Shown: positions 19,909 to 31,161 of the stretch, one piece after another
How positions within the stretch are numbered: position 1 is the stretch's first letter
Layout of the letters: every line of letters starts with the position of its first letter
From: Rugosibacter sp.
GTDB lineage: Bacteria; Pseudomonadota; Gammaproteobacteria; Burkholderiales; Rhodocyclaceae
Direction: 5' to 3'
DNA length: 60,026 bases
Assembly: GCA_030645365.1 (NCBI GenBank)
Contig: JAUSMB010000078.1
Span: 1 to 60,026 of the forward strand
Made by a program: the position numbers and the translations under genes
The notes under the pieces: generated by a model
Database searches by the model: none
Seen by the model: only the letters and a program-made list of their open reading frames with translations
Told to the model about the DNA's origin: nothing

Positions 19909-21387
19909 TTACCGCGGAAGAACAGTCTCGCCCATTAAAAACTCATCCACAGCATGAGCGCACTGCCGTCCTTCGCGTATCGCCCATACCACCAGTGACT
20001 GTCCGCGCCGTATATCGCCTGCCGCAAACACTCGCGGCACATTGGTGTGATACGCCACACTGCCCTCTGTGTTCGCGCTGGCATTACCACGCGGATCTTT
20101 AGCAACGCCAAATGCTTCCAGCACACCGCCAACCGGGCTGACAAATCCCATGGCCAGAAAAGCAAAATCCGCCTGAATCTCGAATTCAGAGCCTGGGACT
20201 TCTTGCATCTTGCCGTCTTTCCATTCCAGGCGCACGGCATGCACCGCTTTAAGATGGCCACGCAAGGCGCCTGATTCGTGGGCAATAAAGGCTTTGGTGC
20301 CAATCGCCCAATCACGCTCACAGCCTTCTTCATGCGAAGAAGATGTGCGTAACCGCAAAGGCCAATAAGGCCAGGTTAACGCGCCATTTTCTAACTCAGG
20401 GGGGCGTGGCATCAGCTCAATTTGAGTGACGCTCGCTGCCCCATGGCGGTTTGAAGTCCCAACGCAATCAGAGCCCGTATCGCCGCCACCAATGACCAGG
20501 ACATGCTTGCCTTTGACATTGATCAGATTTTTACGCCCACCAGCGACTTCCTTGTTTTGCGGAATGAGAAACTCAAGCGCAAAGTGCACGCCCTTGTATT
20601 CCCGGCCGGGAATAGGTAAATCACGCGGCACCTCAGCCCCCCCTGCCAAGACAACCGCATCAAAATCCTTGCGCAATTGCTCTGGTGTTACAGTTTTTTT
20701 CGCATCGCTGTGAATACCTTCGGTCAACTGGGTATTTGTCACCATGATGCCTGTCGCAAATGTCACACCTTCGGCTTTCATTTGCGCCATGCGCCAGTCA
20801 ATCAAGCGTTTATCCAGCTTGAAATCCGGAATGCCATAACGCAGCAAGCCGCCGATACGATCGCTTTTCTCGAACACGGTGACCGCGTGGCCAACGCGCG
20901 CCAATTGCTGCGCTGCTGCCAGACCGGCAGGGCCTGAGCCAACCACAGCAATTTTTTTGCCCGTTTTTTGCGTCGGTGGTTGTGGCACAACCCAGCCATT
21001 TTCACCTGCTTTATCGATGATAGCGCGCTCAATCGACTTAATACCAACAGGCGTATGCGGGATATTCAGCGTACACGCTTCTTCACATGGAGCCGGGCAA
21101 ATACGGCTGGTAAATTCAGGAAAATTATTTGTTGAATGCAATACCTCAATGGCCTCTTGCCAGTTGCCACGGTAGACCAAATCATTCCAGTCAGGAATGA
21201 TGTTATTTACCGGGCAGCCCGTATTGCAAAACGGAATGCCACAATCCATACATCTTGCCGCCTGAATTTTGGCTTTTCCGTCCGCTAGCCGTGGAACAAA
21301 TTCCTTGTAAAGCGTGATTCGTTTTGCCACCGGCTCATAAGCGTCAGCAATCCGTTCGTACTCCAAAAACCCAGTGGGCTTACCCAT
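19909..21387 (-). CDS. gltD: Glutamate synthase small subunit
   Basis: This 492-residue subunit feeds electrons from NADPH to the large subunit. The N-terminal cysteine clusters [19 protein letters not shown] and [11 protein letters not shown] bind [4Fe-4S] centres. The FAD motif [15 protein letters not shown] is near residue 150 and the NADPH motif [13 protein letters not shown] near 285. A C-terminal [16 protein letters not shown] closes the FAD site. The ATG at 21387 overlaps the gltB stop by one base (TGATG), so the two subunits are translationally coupled. Everything matches the family. Confidence 0.96.
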   Translation of the reverse strand: MGKPTGFLEYERIADAYEPVAKRITLYKEFVPRLADGKAKIQAARCMDCGIPFCNTGCPVNNIIPDWNDLVYRGNWQEAIEVLHSTNNFPEFTSRICPAPCEEACTLNIPHTPVGIKSIERAIIDKAGENGWVVPQPPTQKTGKKIAVVGSGPAGLAAAQQLARVGHAVTVFEKSDRIGGLLRYGIPDFKLDKRLIDWRMAQMKAEGVTFATGIMVTNTQLTEGIHSDAKKTVTPEQLRKDFDAVVLAGGAEVPRDLPIPGREYKGVHFALEFLIPQNKEVAGGRKNLINVKGKHVLVIGGGDTGSDCVGTSNRHGAASVTQIELMPRPPELENGALTWPYWPLRLRTSSSHEEGCERDWAIGTKAFIAHESGALRGHLKAVHAVRLEWKDGKMQEVPGSEFEIQADFAFLAMGFVSPVGGVLEAFGVAKDPRGNASANTEGSVAYHTNVPRVFAAGDIRRGQSLVVWAIREGRQCAHAVDEFLMGETVLPR

Positions 21388-24300
21388 CAAGCAGCCTCTT
21401 TCATTTTGGTCGCCGCCATTTCCTTTAATGCACGACGATATTCATGGGGGAAAACTTTCACAAACCGGCTCAGCGTTTGCCGCCAGTCAGCGAGCAACAT
21501 TTTGGCTTGTTCGCTACCGGTCAACTGAACATGCTGCTCGATCAATCGTTTCAATTGCGCTTCGTCTGTTTCGTCACGATGCCGCAGGCCGTCATCGGCT
21601 TGTACATCGGCAGAGAGCACAGGCTCCAACGCCACCATAGCCGCATTGCACCGCTGAGCAAACTGACCATCAGCGTCATACACATACGCCATGCCGCCAG
21701 ACATGCCCGCAGCAAAATTTCGCCCCGTGAGCCCCAAGACAACTACTGTGCCACCTGTCATATATTCGCAGCCGTGGTCACCTGTGCCTTCAACAACCGT
21801 CGTAGCGCCTGAGTTACGTACAGCAAACCGCTCGCCAGCCACACCGCTGAAAAACGCTTCGCCTTCGGTCGCGCCATACAACGCGGTATTGCCAACGATG
21901 ATGTTCTCAGCCGATTTGCCACGGAATGCTTTCGGCGGGCGAACAATGATGCGGCCACCGGACAATCCCTTACCAACATAGTCATTACCTTCGCCGACCA
22001 AATCCAGCGTAATGCCACGCGCCAGAAATGCGCCAAAACTCTGCCCTGCGGTGCCAGTCAAATGAATGGAAATGGTGCCGTCTGCTAATCCGGCATGGCC
22101 ATAGCGCTTAGCGATCTCATGCGACAGCAGGGTGCCAGCCGTACGATTTTGATTTTTGATCGCAGCGTCAATGGTCACTTTGGTCCCATGCTTCAAAGCA
22201 GACGCAGCTTTGCTGATCAACTCGTGATCCAGCGCACGACTCAAACCATGATCTTGCGTTTCACGATGGCACAGCGCAACATCGCTTGAAACTGGCGGCA
22301 TATAAAAGATGCGCGAAAAATCAAGCCCTTTGGCTTTCCAATGCGCAATGCCCTCGCGCGTATCCAGAAGATCCGCACGACCTACCAGATCTTCAAAGCG
22401 ACGAATACCTAATTGCGCCATCAGTTCACGAACTTCTTCGGCGACAAAAAAGAAATAGTTCACCACATGCTCAGGCTGCCCAGAAAACCGTTTGCGTAGT
22501 ACCGGATCTTGTGTAGCGACACCTACTGGGCAGGTATTCAGATGGCATTTACGCATCATGATGCAGCCTTCGACAACCAAGGGAGCTGTGGCAAAGCCAA
22601 ACTCATCCGCACCGAGCAATGCAGCGATCAACACATCGCGCCCGGTTTTCATCTGGCCGTCAGCCTGCACGCGAATGCGCCCGCGCAGTTTGTTCAGCAC
22701 CAGCGTCTGCTGCGTTTCCGCCAAGCCAAGTTCCCAAGGCGTGCCGGCATGTTTGATCGATGAAATAGGTGACGCACCGGTGCCGCCATCGTGGCCAGCG
22801 ATCACGACGTGATCCGCCTTGGCTTTGGTCACGCCAGCGGCAACCGTACCCACGCCGACTTCGGACACCAGCTTGACCGACACCGAGGCCACCGGATTCG
22901 CATTTTTCAGATCATGTATCAACTGCGCCAGATCTTCAATTGAATAAATATCATGATGTGGCGGTGGTGAAATCAAACCAACGCCGGGCACCGAGTGGCG
23001 CAAAAAGCCAATGTACTCGGAGACTTTGTGTCCCGGCAATTGACCGCCTTCGCCAGGCTTTGCACCTTGCGCCATTTTGATTTGCAATTGATCTGCGTTG
23101 CTCAGATATTCTGCCGTGACACCAAATCGACCAGATGCCACTTGCTTGATCGCCGAACGTAAGCTATCGCCCTCTTTCAGGGGAATATTCGCCTCCACGC
23201 GGCTCGCTCCAACCACGCTGGCCACCGTAGCACCAGCGCCGACTTTTCCAAAGCGACGCGGATCTTCGCCACCTTCGCCGGTATTGGATTTTCCGCCAAT
23301 ACGGTTCATGGCAATCGCCAGGGTCGTATGCGCTTCAGTCGAAATCGATCCGAGCGACATAGCCCCTGTGGCAAACCGCTTGACGATGTCCTTGGCGGCT
23401 TCAACCTCACTTAAAGGCACCGGCGGGCCTGCAGGATTAAGATCAAACAAACCACGCAATGTCAGGTGACGTTTGCTTTGATCATTAATCAGCCGCGCAT
23501 ATTCTTTATACGTTTCGTACTTTCCAGACCGTGTGGCATGTTGCAGTTTAGCAATGGCATCGGGTGTCCACATCCGATCTTCGCCACGGACACGATACGC
23601 ATACTCACCCCCCGCATCCAGGCTATTGGCCAGCACGGGGTCGGCAGAAAAGGCAGCACGATGAATGCGCACAGCTTCTTCTGCGACCTCCAACAAACCA
23701 ATGCCTTCAATCTGCGTTGAAGTGCCCGTAAAAAATTCGCGAACAAGCTCGGAATTCAGGCCAATCGCTTCGAAAATCTGCGCGCCACAATAAGACTGAT
23801 AGGTTGATATGCCCATCTTGGACATGACCTTATTCAGGCCCTTGCCAACTGCTTTGACAAATTTCTTCTGGGCCTCTTTAGCATCTTTGCCTGAAAATTT
23901 AGCGATGGTTTCAAGTGCCAACCAAGGGCAAACCGCCTCAGCACCATAACCCGCGAGCAAGGAAAAATGATGTACTTCGCGCACAGAGCCGGTATCAACT
24001 ACCAGACCAGTGCTAGTACGCAAGCCCTTTTTGATGAGATGGTGATGCACTGCGGCGCAGGCAAGTAAAGCGGGAATAGCTACCCGCTCGGACGACACCG
24101 CACGATCCGACAGAACCACAATGTTGTAACCCGCCGCCACGGATTGCTCGGCAGCCGCCGCAAGCTCAGCTAATGCAACTGCGCAACCCGCAGCGCCGCT
24201 AGACACAGGGTAAGTTATATCCAGAACCAGCGATTTAAAGCGCCCTTGCGTGGCCTTCTCGATCGAGATCAAGCGCGTGAAATCCTCATCCAAAAGGACG

Positions 24301-26012
24301 GGCTGTGTCACCTCCAAACAAGGCGTCAGCGACTCGTCATCGCCATTGGCTATACCCATTAAATTAGGTCTTGGGCCAATAAAGCTGGTGAGTGACATCA
24401 CAATTTCTTCGCGAATGGGATCAATTGGTGGATTAGTCACCTGGGCGAAAAGCTGCTTAAAGTAGCTATAGAAGGGCTTTTCTCGCGAGGACAATACCGG
24501 CAACGCAGAATCGTTACCCATGGATCCCGTGGCTTCCTCACCATTTGCAGCCATCGGCTCAAGGATAAATTTAATATCCTCCTGGGTATAGCCAAATGCC
24601 TGCTGAGTATCCAGCAGCGACTCTTTGAGCTTTAGAGCCCCTTTTGCATTGACTGACAAGCCCGCCAAGACCAACCGGGATTCTTTTACCCATTGCCCAT
24701 AAGGCTGCTCAGTTGCAATCGCATGCTTGAGCTCAGCATCATCAATGATGCGGCCCGCTTCCAGATCAATGAGAAACATTTTCCCTGGTTGCAGGCGCCA
24801 TTTTTTGACAATTTTTTCTTCAGGGAAGGTCAGCACACCCATTTCGGATGCCATCAGCACTATGTCATCATCGGTGATCAGATAGCGCGCCGGGCGCAAG
24901 CCATTTCGATCCAGCGTTGCGCCAATCTGGCGACCATCTGTGAACGCGACAGCAGCAGGGCCATCCCAGGGCTCCATGAGAGGCGCATGGAATTCATAAA
25001 AAGCGCGACGCTCTTCATCAATCAAGCCATTGCTTGCCCATGCTTCAGGGATCAGCATCATCATGGCATGTGGCAGGGAATACCCACCCATGACCAGTAA
25101 TTCCAAGGCATTATCAAAACTTGCCGAATCCGATTGGCCATCAATGATCAACGGCCACAGTTTTTTGAGATCGTCACCCAGCCATTTCGATCTCATCGCG
25201 CCCTGCCGTGCAGCCATCCAATTGATATTGCCACGCACCGTGTTGATTTCACCATTGTGCGCAATCATGCGGAACGGATGCGCAAGATCCCACGTTGGAA
25301 ACGTATTGGTTGAAAAGCGCTGATGCACCAAAGCGATGGCAGACACCAGACGCTCGTCCTGCAGATCAATGAAATAACTGCCCACTTGGTCGGCGAGCAG
25401 CATGCCTTTGTAAACGATGGTCCGCGAGGATAATGACGCAATATAAAACTGGTTGATATCGCCCAGCTTTAATCGGCGAACTTCATGCTCAACGCGCTTT
25501 CTAATGACAAAAAGCTTGCGCTCAAACGTCTCTTGATCGGGGCACTCAGCACTACGGCTGATGAACACTTGACGCACTTCGGGCTCAATATCTTTAGCGG
25601 CTTGGGCAAGCCCCGAGTTATCTCGAGGTACATCGCGCCAACCCAAATAATTTTGCCCTTCTTCATGGATAACACGCGCCATGACAGATTCGCACGCGGC
25701 ACGCCCGTTGGTTGACTGCGGCAAAAACACATTGCCACAGGCATATTCCCCGGTTGCGGGGAGTGCAATGCCCTGAACCAAGGCTTCTTCGCGCAAGAAA
25801 AGATCGGGGAGTTGAAGCAAAATCCCTGCACCGTCGCCCAACAGCGGGTCATATCCGGTAGCACCGCGGTGCTCAAGGTTGCTAAGTATCTGTAAACCCT
25901 GCTTGACAATCGCATGGCTTTTGCAGTTTTTAATATGGGCCACGAAACCGACACCACAGGCGTCGTGCTCTCGGATAGGGTCGTAAAGCCCTTGGCGCTG
26001 GGGGAATACCAT
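21387..26012 (-). CDS. gltB: Glutamate synthase large subunit
   Basis: This 1541-residue flavoprotein makes two glutamates from glutamine and 2-oxoglutarate. The start [18 protein letters not shown] is a propeptide; processing would expose C19 of [11 protein letters not shown] as the amidotransferase nucleophile. The central domain (about 450-760) and FMN synthase domain (about 840-1200) contain [33 protein letters not shown] and the 3Fe-4S cysteines in [13 protein letters not shown]. The C-terminal beta-helix (about 1260-1510) has the GXGXG repeats. Residues about 921-929 (GKVGAGATV) coincide with a dispersed-motif copy, in a segment that is short or different in E. coli GltB. A terminator-like leader lies upstream. 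Confidence 0.96.
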   Translation of the reverse strand: MVFPQRQGLYDPIREHDACGVGFVAHIKNCKSHAIVKQGLQILSNLEHRGATGYDPLLGDGAGILLQLPDLFLREEALVQGIALPATGEYACGNVFLPQSTNGRAACESVMARVIHEEGQNYLGWRDVPRDNSGLAQAAKDIEPEVRQVFISRSAECPDQETFERKLFVIRKRVEHEVRRLKLGDINQFYIASLSSRTIVYKGMLLADQVGSYFIDLQDERLVSAIALVHQRFSTNTFPTWDLAHPFRMIAHNGEINTVRGNINWMAARQGAMRSKWLGDDLKKLWPLIIDGQSDSASFDNALELLVMGGYSLPHAMMMLIPEAWASNGLIDEERRAFYEFHAPLMEPWDGPAAVAFTDGRQIGATLDRNGLRPARYLITDDDIVLMASEMGVLTFPEEKIVKKWRLQPGKMFLIDLEAGRIIDDAELKHAIATEQPYGQWVKESRLVLAGLSVNAKGALKLKESLLDTQQAFGYTQEDIKFILEPMAANGEEATGSMGNDSALPVLSSREKPFYSYFKQLFAQVTNPPIDPIREEIVMSLTSFIGPRPNLMGIANGDDESLTPCLEVTQPVLLDEDFTRLISIEKATQGRFKSLVLDITYPVSSGAAGCAVALAELAAAAEQSVAAGYNIVVLSDRAVSSERVAIPALLACAAVHHHLIKKGLRTSTGLVVDTGSVREVHHFSLLAGYGAEAVCPWLALETIAKFSGKDAKEAQKKFVKAVGKGLNKVMSKMGISTYQSYCGAQIFEAIGLNSELVREFFTGTSTQIEGIGLLEVAEEAVRIHRAAFSADPVLANSLDAGGEYAYRVRGEDRMWTPDAIAKLQHATRSGKYETYKEYARLINDQSKRHLTLRGLFDLNPAGPPVPLSEVEAAKDIVKRFATGAMSLGSISTEAHTTLAIAMNRIGGKSNTGEGGEDPRRFGKVGAGATVASVVGASRVEANIPLKEGDSLRSAIKQVASGRFGVTAEYLSNADQLQIKMAQGAKPGEGGQLPGHKVSEYIGFLRHSVPGVGLISPPPHHDIYSIEDLAQLIHDLKNANPVASVSVKLVSEVGVGTVAAGVTKAKADHVVIAGHDGGTGASPISSIKHAGTPWELGLAETQQTLVLNKLRGRIRVQADGQMKTGRDVLIAALLGADEFGFATAPLVVEGCIMMRKCHLNTCPVGVATQDPVLRKRFSGQPEHVVNYFFFVAEEVRELMAQLGIRRFEDLVGRADLLDTREGIAHWKAKGLDFSRIFYMPPVSSDVALCHRETQDHGLSRALDHELISKAASALKHGTKVTIDAAIKNQNRTAGTLLSHEIAKRYGHAGLADGTISIHLTGTAGQSFGAFLARGITLDLVGEGNDYVGKGLSGGRIIVRPPKAFRGKSAENIIVGNTALYGATEGEAFFSGVAGERFAVRNSGATTVVEGTGDHGCEYMTGGTVVVLGLTGRNFAAGMSGGMAYVYDADGQFAQRCNAAMVALEPVLSADVQADDGLRHRDETDEAQLKRLIEQHVQLTGSEQAKMLLADWRQTLSRFVKVFPHEYRRALKEMAATKMKEAA
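23226..23249 (+). repeat. Dispersed 24-bp motif, copy 5 (inside gltB)
   Basis: CGTAGCACCAGCGCCGAC and then TTTTCC differ from the consensus at two positions. On the gltB strand it reads G-K-V-G-A-G-A-T in frame, in a loop-like segment between [10 protein letters not shown] and the conserved VASGRFGVT. Confidence 0.65.
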
Positions 26013-26041
26013 CTTGTCATTCCTCGGAAATGCAGTCGGCG

Positions 26042-26065
26042 AAAAAGCGGGGGAATCTGCCCCCC
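26042..26065 (-). terminator. Terminator-like hairpin in the gltB leader
   Basis: On the minus strand GGGGGG-CAGATT-CCCCC (26065 to 26049) is followed by GCTTTTT, the form of an intrinsic terminator. It sits between dgt and gltB, 30 bases before the gltB ATG, on the strand that both genes use. It could end the dgt transcript or attenuate gltBD. Confidence 0.5.
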
Positions 26066-26078
26066 AGCCTTGGATAGA

Positions 26079-26097
26079 CCGCCTTCAAAAAAGGCGG
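26079..26097 (-). other. Second hairpin in the gltB leader
   Basis: A perfect 7-base inverted repeat, CCGCCTT and AAGGCGG with a 5-base spacer, lies just upstream of the terminator-like hairpin on the gltB strand. It has no T-tract of its own. Confidence 0.5.
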
Positions 26098-26161
26098 CGG
26101 AACTGACAAATATACCGGCAAAAACCTTCGAACTCAATATGCTCAAGCACAAAAATCGTTT

Positions 26162-27286
26162 TTATTCATTACCTACTAAAAATAATCGTCGATACTCTTT
26201 TACAGCGTAACGGTCAGTCATTCCAGCGATATAGTCCGCCGTTGCGCGAGATAAATCTTCTGTCGCGGCAATTTGCTGGTATTGCGGTGGCAGCAAACGC
26301 GGTTCCGTCATAAAAGCGGTGAAAAGTTCGCGGATAATGCGCTGTGCTTTTGTTGTCATGCGCACCACTTGATAGTGGCGGTAAAGCTGTTCGCGCAGAA
26401 AAGTTTTCAGCGTTCGATTCTCGGCGTACATGGATTCCGAAAACCCGATCAGTACCGGTGCAACAAGGATGTCCTGCAATGTCCTGGGTGTCGCCTGGGA
26501 AATTCGCCGGCCAGACTCATTAAGTAAATCAGTCACTTGCGCATCAATAATGCGTCGAATGGTTTCATGAATCCGTCGCCGACCGGTGATACCAGGAAAA
26601 ACCTTGTCAACTTCGGCAAGATAGCGGCTGAACAGGCTAACGTCTTGCAACTGCTCTAAGGTGATAAACCCCGAGCGCAAGCCATCGTCAACATCGTGAT
26701 TGTTATACGCAATTTCATCTGCGAGATTGCATATTTGCGCCTCAAGCGAAGGTTGTTGCCCCTTTAAAAACCGCTGACCCAGCTCGCCCAGGGTGCGCGC
26801 ATGAGCAGGCGAGCAGTGCTTGAGGATGCCTTCACGCGTTTCAAACATGAGGTTCAAGCCATCAAATCTGCCGTAATGTTGCTCTAGCTTTTCAACGATA
26901 CGTAGCGACTGGAGATTATGCTCAAACCCCCCGTACCCTTGCATGCATTCATTTAATGCGTCTTGTCCTGCGTGGCCAAAAGGGGTGTGGCCTAGATCAT
27001 GCGCCAAGGAAATCGCTTCTGCCAAATCATCATTCAAGTGTAACGCTCGGGCAATTGAGCGCGCAATTTGAGCAACCTCGATGCTATGCGTCAACCGTGT
27101 ACGAAATAGATCGCCTTCGTGATTCACAAAAACCTGGGTTTTATATTCAAGCCGTCGAAAAGCGGTGGAATGCACAATGCGGTCGCGATCACGCTGAAAC
27201 TCGCTGCGTGCATTAGGCCGTGGTTCGTTTATTTCGCGCCCCCGACTCGCCATATCAGTGACCGCATATAAAGCAAGCTCACTCAT
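26162..27286 (-). CDS. dgt: Deoxyguanosinetriphosphate triphosphohydrolase-like protein
   Basis: This 374-residue HD-domain enzyme hydrolyses dNTPs to nucleoside and triphosphate. Its length and the start [31 protein letters not shown] are those of the shorter dGTPase-like family common in Alpha- and Betaproteobacteria, not the 505-residue E. coli form. The metal-binding HD motifs are [17 protein letters not shown] and [19 protein letters not shown], then [21 protein letters not shown]. The ATG overlaps the 3' end of aroB by 8 bases. The aroK-aroB-dgt-gltB order is a recurring betaproteobacterial arrangement. Confidence 0.93.
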   Translation of the reverse strand: MSELALYAVTDMASRGREINEPRPNARSEFQRDRDRIVHSTAFRRLEYKTQVFVNHEGDLFRTRLTHSIEVAQIARSIARALHLNDDLAEAISLAHDLGHTPFGHAGQDALNECMQGYGGFEHNLQSLRIVEKLEQHYGRFDGLNLMFETREGILKHCSPAHARTLGELGQRFLKGQQPSLEAQICNLADEIAYNNHDVDDGLRSGFITLEQLQDVSLFSRYLAEVDKVFPGITGRRRIHETIRRIIDAQVTDLLNESGRRISQATPRTLQDILVAPVLIGFSESMYAENRTLKTFLREQLYRHYQVVRMTTKAQRIIRELFTAFMTEPRLLPPQYQQIAATEDLSRATADYIAGMTDRYAVKEYRRLFLVGNE

Positions 27287-28373
27287 GGCAGCATGCGTTT
27301 ATAGTTGCAAGGATGTGGGCATGTCCCGCATCGCTGGTGGTGACAGCACTTCCTATGGATTTAAGCAACACTAGTCGCATGCGTCCATCGACCACTTTTT
27401 TGTCATGCGACATGAATTCAAGATACTGCTCTGCACCCAGCATGGGGCCGCATACCGGCAGGCCAGCACGCTGCAAAATATCCCGCACGCGATCAACATC
27501 AGCCTCTGATAACCAGCCCAGACGGCGCGATAATTCTGCTGCCATCACTGTCCCAGCAGCCACCGCTTCGCCATGCAGCCAGTTGCCATACCCCATGCCG
27601 GACTCAATGGCATGCCCAAAAGTGTGGCCTAGATTGAGTAAGGCACGGCCGCCTTCTTTAGCGGTTTCAAATTCATCATCCGCTACCACCTCGGCTTTAT
27701 TTCGGCAGGATCGTTCAATAGCGTAGGCCAGCGCCTCATCATCTCGCCCCACGAGGCTATCCATATTGACCTCAAGCCATTCCAGAAATGGCAGATCGCG
27801 TATCAAGCCATATTTGATCACTTCGGCTAGCCCGGCCGAAAGCTCGCGCGCGGGTAAGGATTGCAAAGTGCGCGTGTCCGCCAAAACCAGCTTGGGTTGC
27901 CAGAAAGCGCCCACCATATTCTTGCCACGCGGATGATTGATGCCCGTTTTTCCACCCACCGATGAATCCACTTGCGATAGCAAGGTAGTCGGGATTTGTA
28001 TAAAAGACACCCCTCGTTGATAGGTCGCTGCAGCAAACCCCGCAAGATCACCGATCACGCCCCCCCCCAATGCGATCAACGTCGCACCGCGGTCGCAACG
28101 CGCGGCTAACAAGCCATCATAAATCGCGTTGAGAGATTCCCAATTCTTGAATTTTTCACCATCGGGCAGAATAATCGCCGTCACACCAACGCCGACTTTT
28201 TCCAACGAGGCAACCACCGTGCTCAAGTAGAGCGGGGCAACGGTTGTATTGCTAATCACTGCAACTCGCGACCCGTGCACATAGGGTTGTAGATTTTCTG
28301 CACTCTGCAGCAAATCGTTACCGATCAAAATCGGATAGCTACGCTCGGCTAAAGCTAAATTCAAGCAGCGCAT
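27279..28373 (-). CDS. aroB: 3-dehydroquinate synthase
   Basis: This 364-residue NAD- and metal-dependent enzyme cyclises DAHP to 3-dehydroquinate in the shikimate pathway. It shows [72 protein letters not shown] and [12 protein letters not shown], covering the NAD loop, catalytic lysines and zinc ligands. It overlaps aroK by 13 bases and dgt by 8. Residues about 57-64 (EKVGVGVT) are encoded by a dispersed-motif copy, just before the conserved LPDGE. That position is variable in the family, so activity should not be affected. Confidence 0.96.
   Translation of the reverse strand: MRCLNLALAERSYPILIGNDLLQSAENLQPYVHGSRVAVISNTTVAPLYLSTVVASLEKVGVGVTAIILPDGEKFKNWESLNAIYDGLLAARCDRGATLIALGGGVIGDLAGFAAATYQRGVSFIQIPTTLLSQVDSSVGGKTGINHPRGKNMVGAFWQPKLVLADTRTLQSLPARELSAGLAEVIKYGLIRDLPFLEWLEVNMDSLVGRDDEALAYAIERSCRNKAEVVADDEFETAKEGGRALLNLGHTFGHAIESGMGYGNWLHGEAVAAGTVMAAELSRRLGWLSEADVDRVRDILQRAGLPVCGPMLGAEQYLEFMSHDKKVVDGRMRLVLLKSIGSAVTTSDAGHAHILATINACCHE
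28179..28202 (+). repeat. Dispersed 24-bp motif, copy 6 (inside aroB)
   Basis: CGTCACACCAACGCCGAC and then TTTTTC match the consensus at 21 of 24 positions. On the aroB strand it reads E-K-V-G-V-G-V-T in frame (about residues 57-64). Confidence 0.6.
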
Positions 28374-28888
28374 CGTTTGCGTAACTCCCGCTCAACTTGT
28401 GCCACCAGGTAAGAAACACTACCACCGCCACTGGTCATGACCAGATCGGCTATATCCTGATAAACAGGGTCGCGCTGTGTGAACAACTCTTCAATTCTCA
28501 TCATGGGATTCGCTACCTGGAGTAGCGGACGGTTTGCATCATGGCGTGTGCGATCAAACAGAATGCGCGGCGCTACCCGAAGATAAACAACCAGCCCGCT
28601 TTTTTTTATCGCCTCGCAATTTTCCTGTCTAAGAACCGCACCACCACCCGTAGCCACAATCAGGTTGGATTGCCTAGCTAGGTCAGCGATTACGCGAGCC
28701 TCTTGTTCCCGAAAGCTCGCTTCACCTTCAGTCTCGAAGATCGCCGAAATCTTGACGCCGGCACGCACTTCAATTTCATGGTCAGCATCAATAAACTGGC
28801 GGTGCAGACGACGTGCCAACTGCCTGCCTACCGTTGTTTTTCCGGCACCAGGCATGCCCACCAGATAAATGTTATCGCTCGAATTCAC
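28361..28888 (-). CDS. aroK: Shikimate kinase
   Basis: This 175-residue P-loop kinase phosphorylates shikimate with ATP. Walker A is [18 protein letters not shown] near residue 8. The shikimate-binding aspartate and arginines lie in [13 protein letters not shown] and FREQEARVI, then [13 protein letters not shown] and the lid DANRPLL. It overlaps aroB by 13 bases, so the two shikimate enzymes are coupled. It follows pilQ on the same strand after 83 bases, an arrangement also seen in other Proteobacteria. Confidence 0.95.
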   Translation of the reverse strand: MNSSDNIYLVGMPGAGKTTVGRQLARRLHRQFIDADHEIEVRAGVKISAIFETEGEASFREQEARVIADLARQSNLIVATGGGAVLRQENCEAIKKSGLVVYLRVAPRILFDRTRHDANRPLLQVANPMMRIEELFTQRDPVYQDIADLVMTSGGGSVSYLVAQVERELRKRCAA

Positions 28889-28921
28889 CGTTAAATTGTA
28901 TCAGCGGCACCCACACAAGCT

Positions 28922-28949
28922 GTAAATAGCCATTAAAACGGCTAGTTAC
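28922..28949. other. Imperfect hairpin between pilQ and aroK
   Basis: An inverted repeat, GTAA-x-TAGCC pairing with GGCTA-x-TTAC, lies in the short gap between pilQ and aroK. It lacks a T-tract, so it is more likely an RNA processing or stability element than a terminator. Confidence 0.3.
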
Positions 28950-28971
28950 AGTGACTGCCACGAGGGCCAGG

Positions 28972-31161
28972 TTATCGTTGTGCCAAAGAGTCCGTCACGA
29001 TACGTGGCGTAACAAATATCAACAACTCAGAACGATTTTGCTGGCGGGTTTTAGCTTTGAACAGAAAGCCCACATAGGGCAAATCACCCAAGACTGGCAC
29101 ACGCTCTTCGGAGCTGATGTCATTATCCCGGGCAAACCCGCCAATAACCACCGTACCACCATTTTCGACGATTACATTGGTATTCAATGTGTTGGTGTCC
29201 AGGCTACCTGTCGTGACATTGGTGATCGTGCCTTTCTCAATCTTCAACTCCATGCTGATTTTGTTATCCGGCGTGATCGACGGGGTAACATCTAAAGTCA
29301 GCGGTGCGGAATAGGTCTGATAAATAGGCAACCCCGTTTGGGCATTGACTCCCACTAACAAAGTTACCTGTTGAGTGTTGTTGATTTTTGCGCTCTTACG
29401 GTTTTGTGTCACTACGCGCGGCGCAGAAACTGTTTTGTTTTTATCATCCGCTTCTGCTGCCAAAAGCTCCAGGGAAAGCAACCGAGTCGCGGCATTATTA
29501 AACAGCATTAGATTGATCGCCGTAGTGCCGTTGGCGGTGAAATTTGTACCGAATCCCTGCGTTGTAGTGCGGATTAGCGATGGCGTTGCGGGTGCCCCAA
29601 ATGCATTGACATTACTAAACCCCCCGCTGCTTGGAGTACCCAATGAAGCTTTTGCACCGCCACCAAGCGATGTCACCGCGTTGCCAAAATACTTTAAGCG
29701 CACCCCTAAAGCGTTTGAAAAGCCTGTTGATGCCTCCACGATGCGGGCTTCAATCATGACTTGCTTAGGCGGAACATCTACATTACGAATAATCGCGCGA
29801 ACCGCCTCAACAACTGTCGCTATATCGCGGATAAAAAATTTCTGGGTTAGGTCGTGCGTTGCCATGCTCCCACGCGGGGATAGCATGCCTCCGCCATTAA
29901 CTTTTTTTGGCGCAGAAGGATCAGCATTTGGCGCAAGTTCTGTCTTGTTCAGCGCAGTTGCACCGCCTGCTTGAGCAACATTTGCCTGTATCAGCACGGC
30001 CAGGTCTGATGGCTTGATATAACTCACTGTAAAGGTCTCAGAAACCAAAGGAGCCGTATCAGCAGCCCGAGCCTCCTCATCGGCCATATCCTGATCCCGC
30101 TTTTGTAACGCCGCCCTGTCGCCAAACACAATGACATCATTGCGCACTCGCATCGCCGCATTGACTTGTGTCATGACGATTTCAAGCGCCTGGTCATAAG
30201 GCAAATTGTCAAGATTAGCAGTCACACGGCGACCGCTAAGCGAGGGGTCAATCAGCACATTTTTACCAGATATTTCGGCCAGCGTCCGCAGCACCATCGC
30301 AGCATCTGCATCATAAAAGTTGATAGATACTTTTTTACTCTGCTGTCCGATTTGCACCAACTTGTTGGCTTCGTCTGCTGGAATCGATTTAATTTCAATA
30401 GTGAGCTGGTTATTACTCACATGTGATTGGTGAAACCATCTACCCAGAGCAACTAGGTCTATGCGGGTAAGATCACCTATCGCTTGTAAATTGAAGGTTG
30501 TCACAGGTGTCGCAAAGTCATTAACGTCGCGGCGATGCTGAAGTCGCTCGGGCAATTCCACACCACGCAACTCAACAGACAGCCCATTACCTGACCGACG
30601 TATATCAACCGGCACTGAACCATCCGTCAAATCGACCAAAATCACTGCCTCGCCCTCACTACCCCGGCGGAATGTCACATCACGAACTACTGCATTATTT
30701 GCAGCAAATGTCGCCAGCTTGGGCGCTACAGGCTGATAGATACTGGGGGCGGCTTCCCTGCCCACCGCAACGGCTTGTGTCTGCAATTTAATAAACAGAA
30801 CGTCGCCAACAATCTCTGTTGAAAATTTGGTTGGGCGATAAAGGTTTAACACTAATCTTGTTAGTTTTTCGGTTTGTACAAGGTTAAGGCTTTTTAAATC
30901 GCCTACAACTACTTTCTGCGCTGCCTGACCCGACTGGTTTTCGGTTTCAGGAAAATCAAAAACCAAACGTGGCGGCTCAACCACGCTCCAGTTTCCCGGC
31001 AAAGACTTCAAGGGTGACGCCATCTGTACTTTAAGCAAAACCTGATCACCCTCATGGCGCACCTGGATTTGCTTGATCGCATTTTCAAACGCTGCTGCAG
31101 CCCCGCACAAGCCAAACCAGAAGCCCGCCAAGACAAACGCGAAAAGATATGTTTTTTTCAT
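28972..31161 (-). CDS. pilQ: Type IV pilus secretin PilQ
   Basis: This 729-residue outer-membrane secretin is the pore through which type IV pili leave the cell. A signal peptide (about 1-24, ending GAAAAF) precedes two AMIN peptidoglycan-binding domains (about 28-130 and 160-260), an STN/secretin N0 domain (about 285-345, with MVLRTLAEISGKNVLIDPSLSG), an N1 domain and the secretin barrel (about 470-725). The barrel ends VPVLGDLPYVGFLFKAK and RSELLIFVTPRIV, the classic secretin signature. The ATG at 31161 overlaps the pilP stop by one base (TAATG). An upstream start is possible but would bury the signal peptide. Confidence 0.95.
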   Translation of the reverse strand: MKKTYLFAFVLAGFWFGLCGAAAAFENAIKQIQVRHEGDQVLLKVQMASPLKSLPGNWSVVEPPRLVFDFPETENQSGQAAQKVVVGDLKSLNLVQTEKLTRLVLNLYRPTKFSTEIVGDVLFIKLQTQAVAVGREAAPSIYQPVAPKLATFAANNAVVRDVTFRRGSEGEAVILVDLTDGSVPVDIRRSGNGLSVELRGVELPERLQHRRDVNDFATPVTTFNLQAIGDLTRIDLVALGRWFHQSHVSNNQLTIEIKSIPADEANKLVQIGQQSKKVSINFYDADAAMVLRTLAEISGKNVLIDPSLSGRRVTANLDNLPYDQALEIVMTQVNAAMRVRNDVIVFGDRAALQKRDQDMADEEARAADTAPLVSETFTVSYIKPSDLAVLIQANVAQAGGATALNKTELAPNADPSAPKKVNGGGMLSPRGSMATHDLTQKFFIRDIATVVEAVRAIIRNVDVPPKQVMIEARIVEASTGFSNALGVRLKYFGNAVTSLGGGAKASLGTPSSGGFSNVNAFGAPATPSLIRTTTQGFGTNFTANGTTAINLMLFNNAATRLLSLELLAAEADDKNKTVSAPRVVTQNRKSAKINNTQQVTLLVGVNAQTGLPIYQTYSAPLTLDVTPSITPDNKISMELKIEKGTITNVTTGSLDTNTLNTNVIVENGGTVVIGGFARDNDISSEERVPVLGDLPYVGFLFKAKTRQQNRSELLIFVTPRIVTDSLAQR

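Noticed and set aside
22841..22870. CCCACGCCGACTTCGG inside gltB
   Set aside because: It encodes the conserved [12 protein letters not shown] of glutamate synthase; the flanks do not match the motif.
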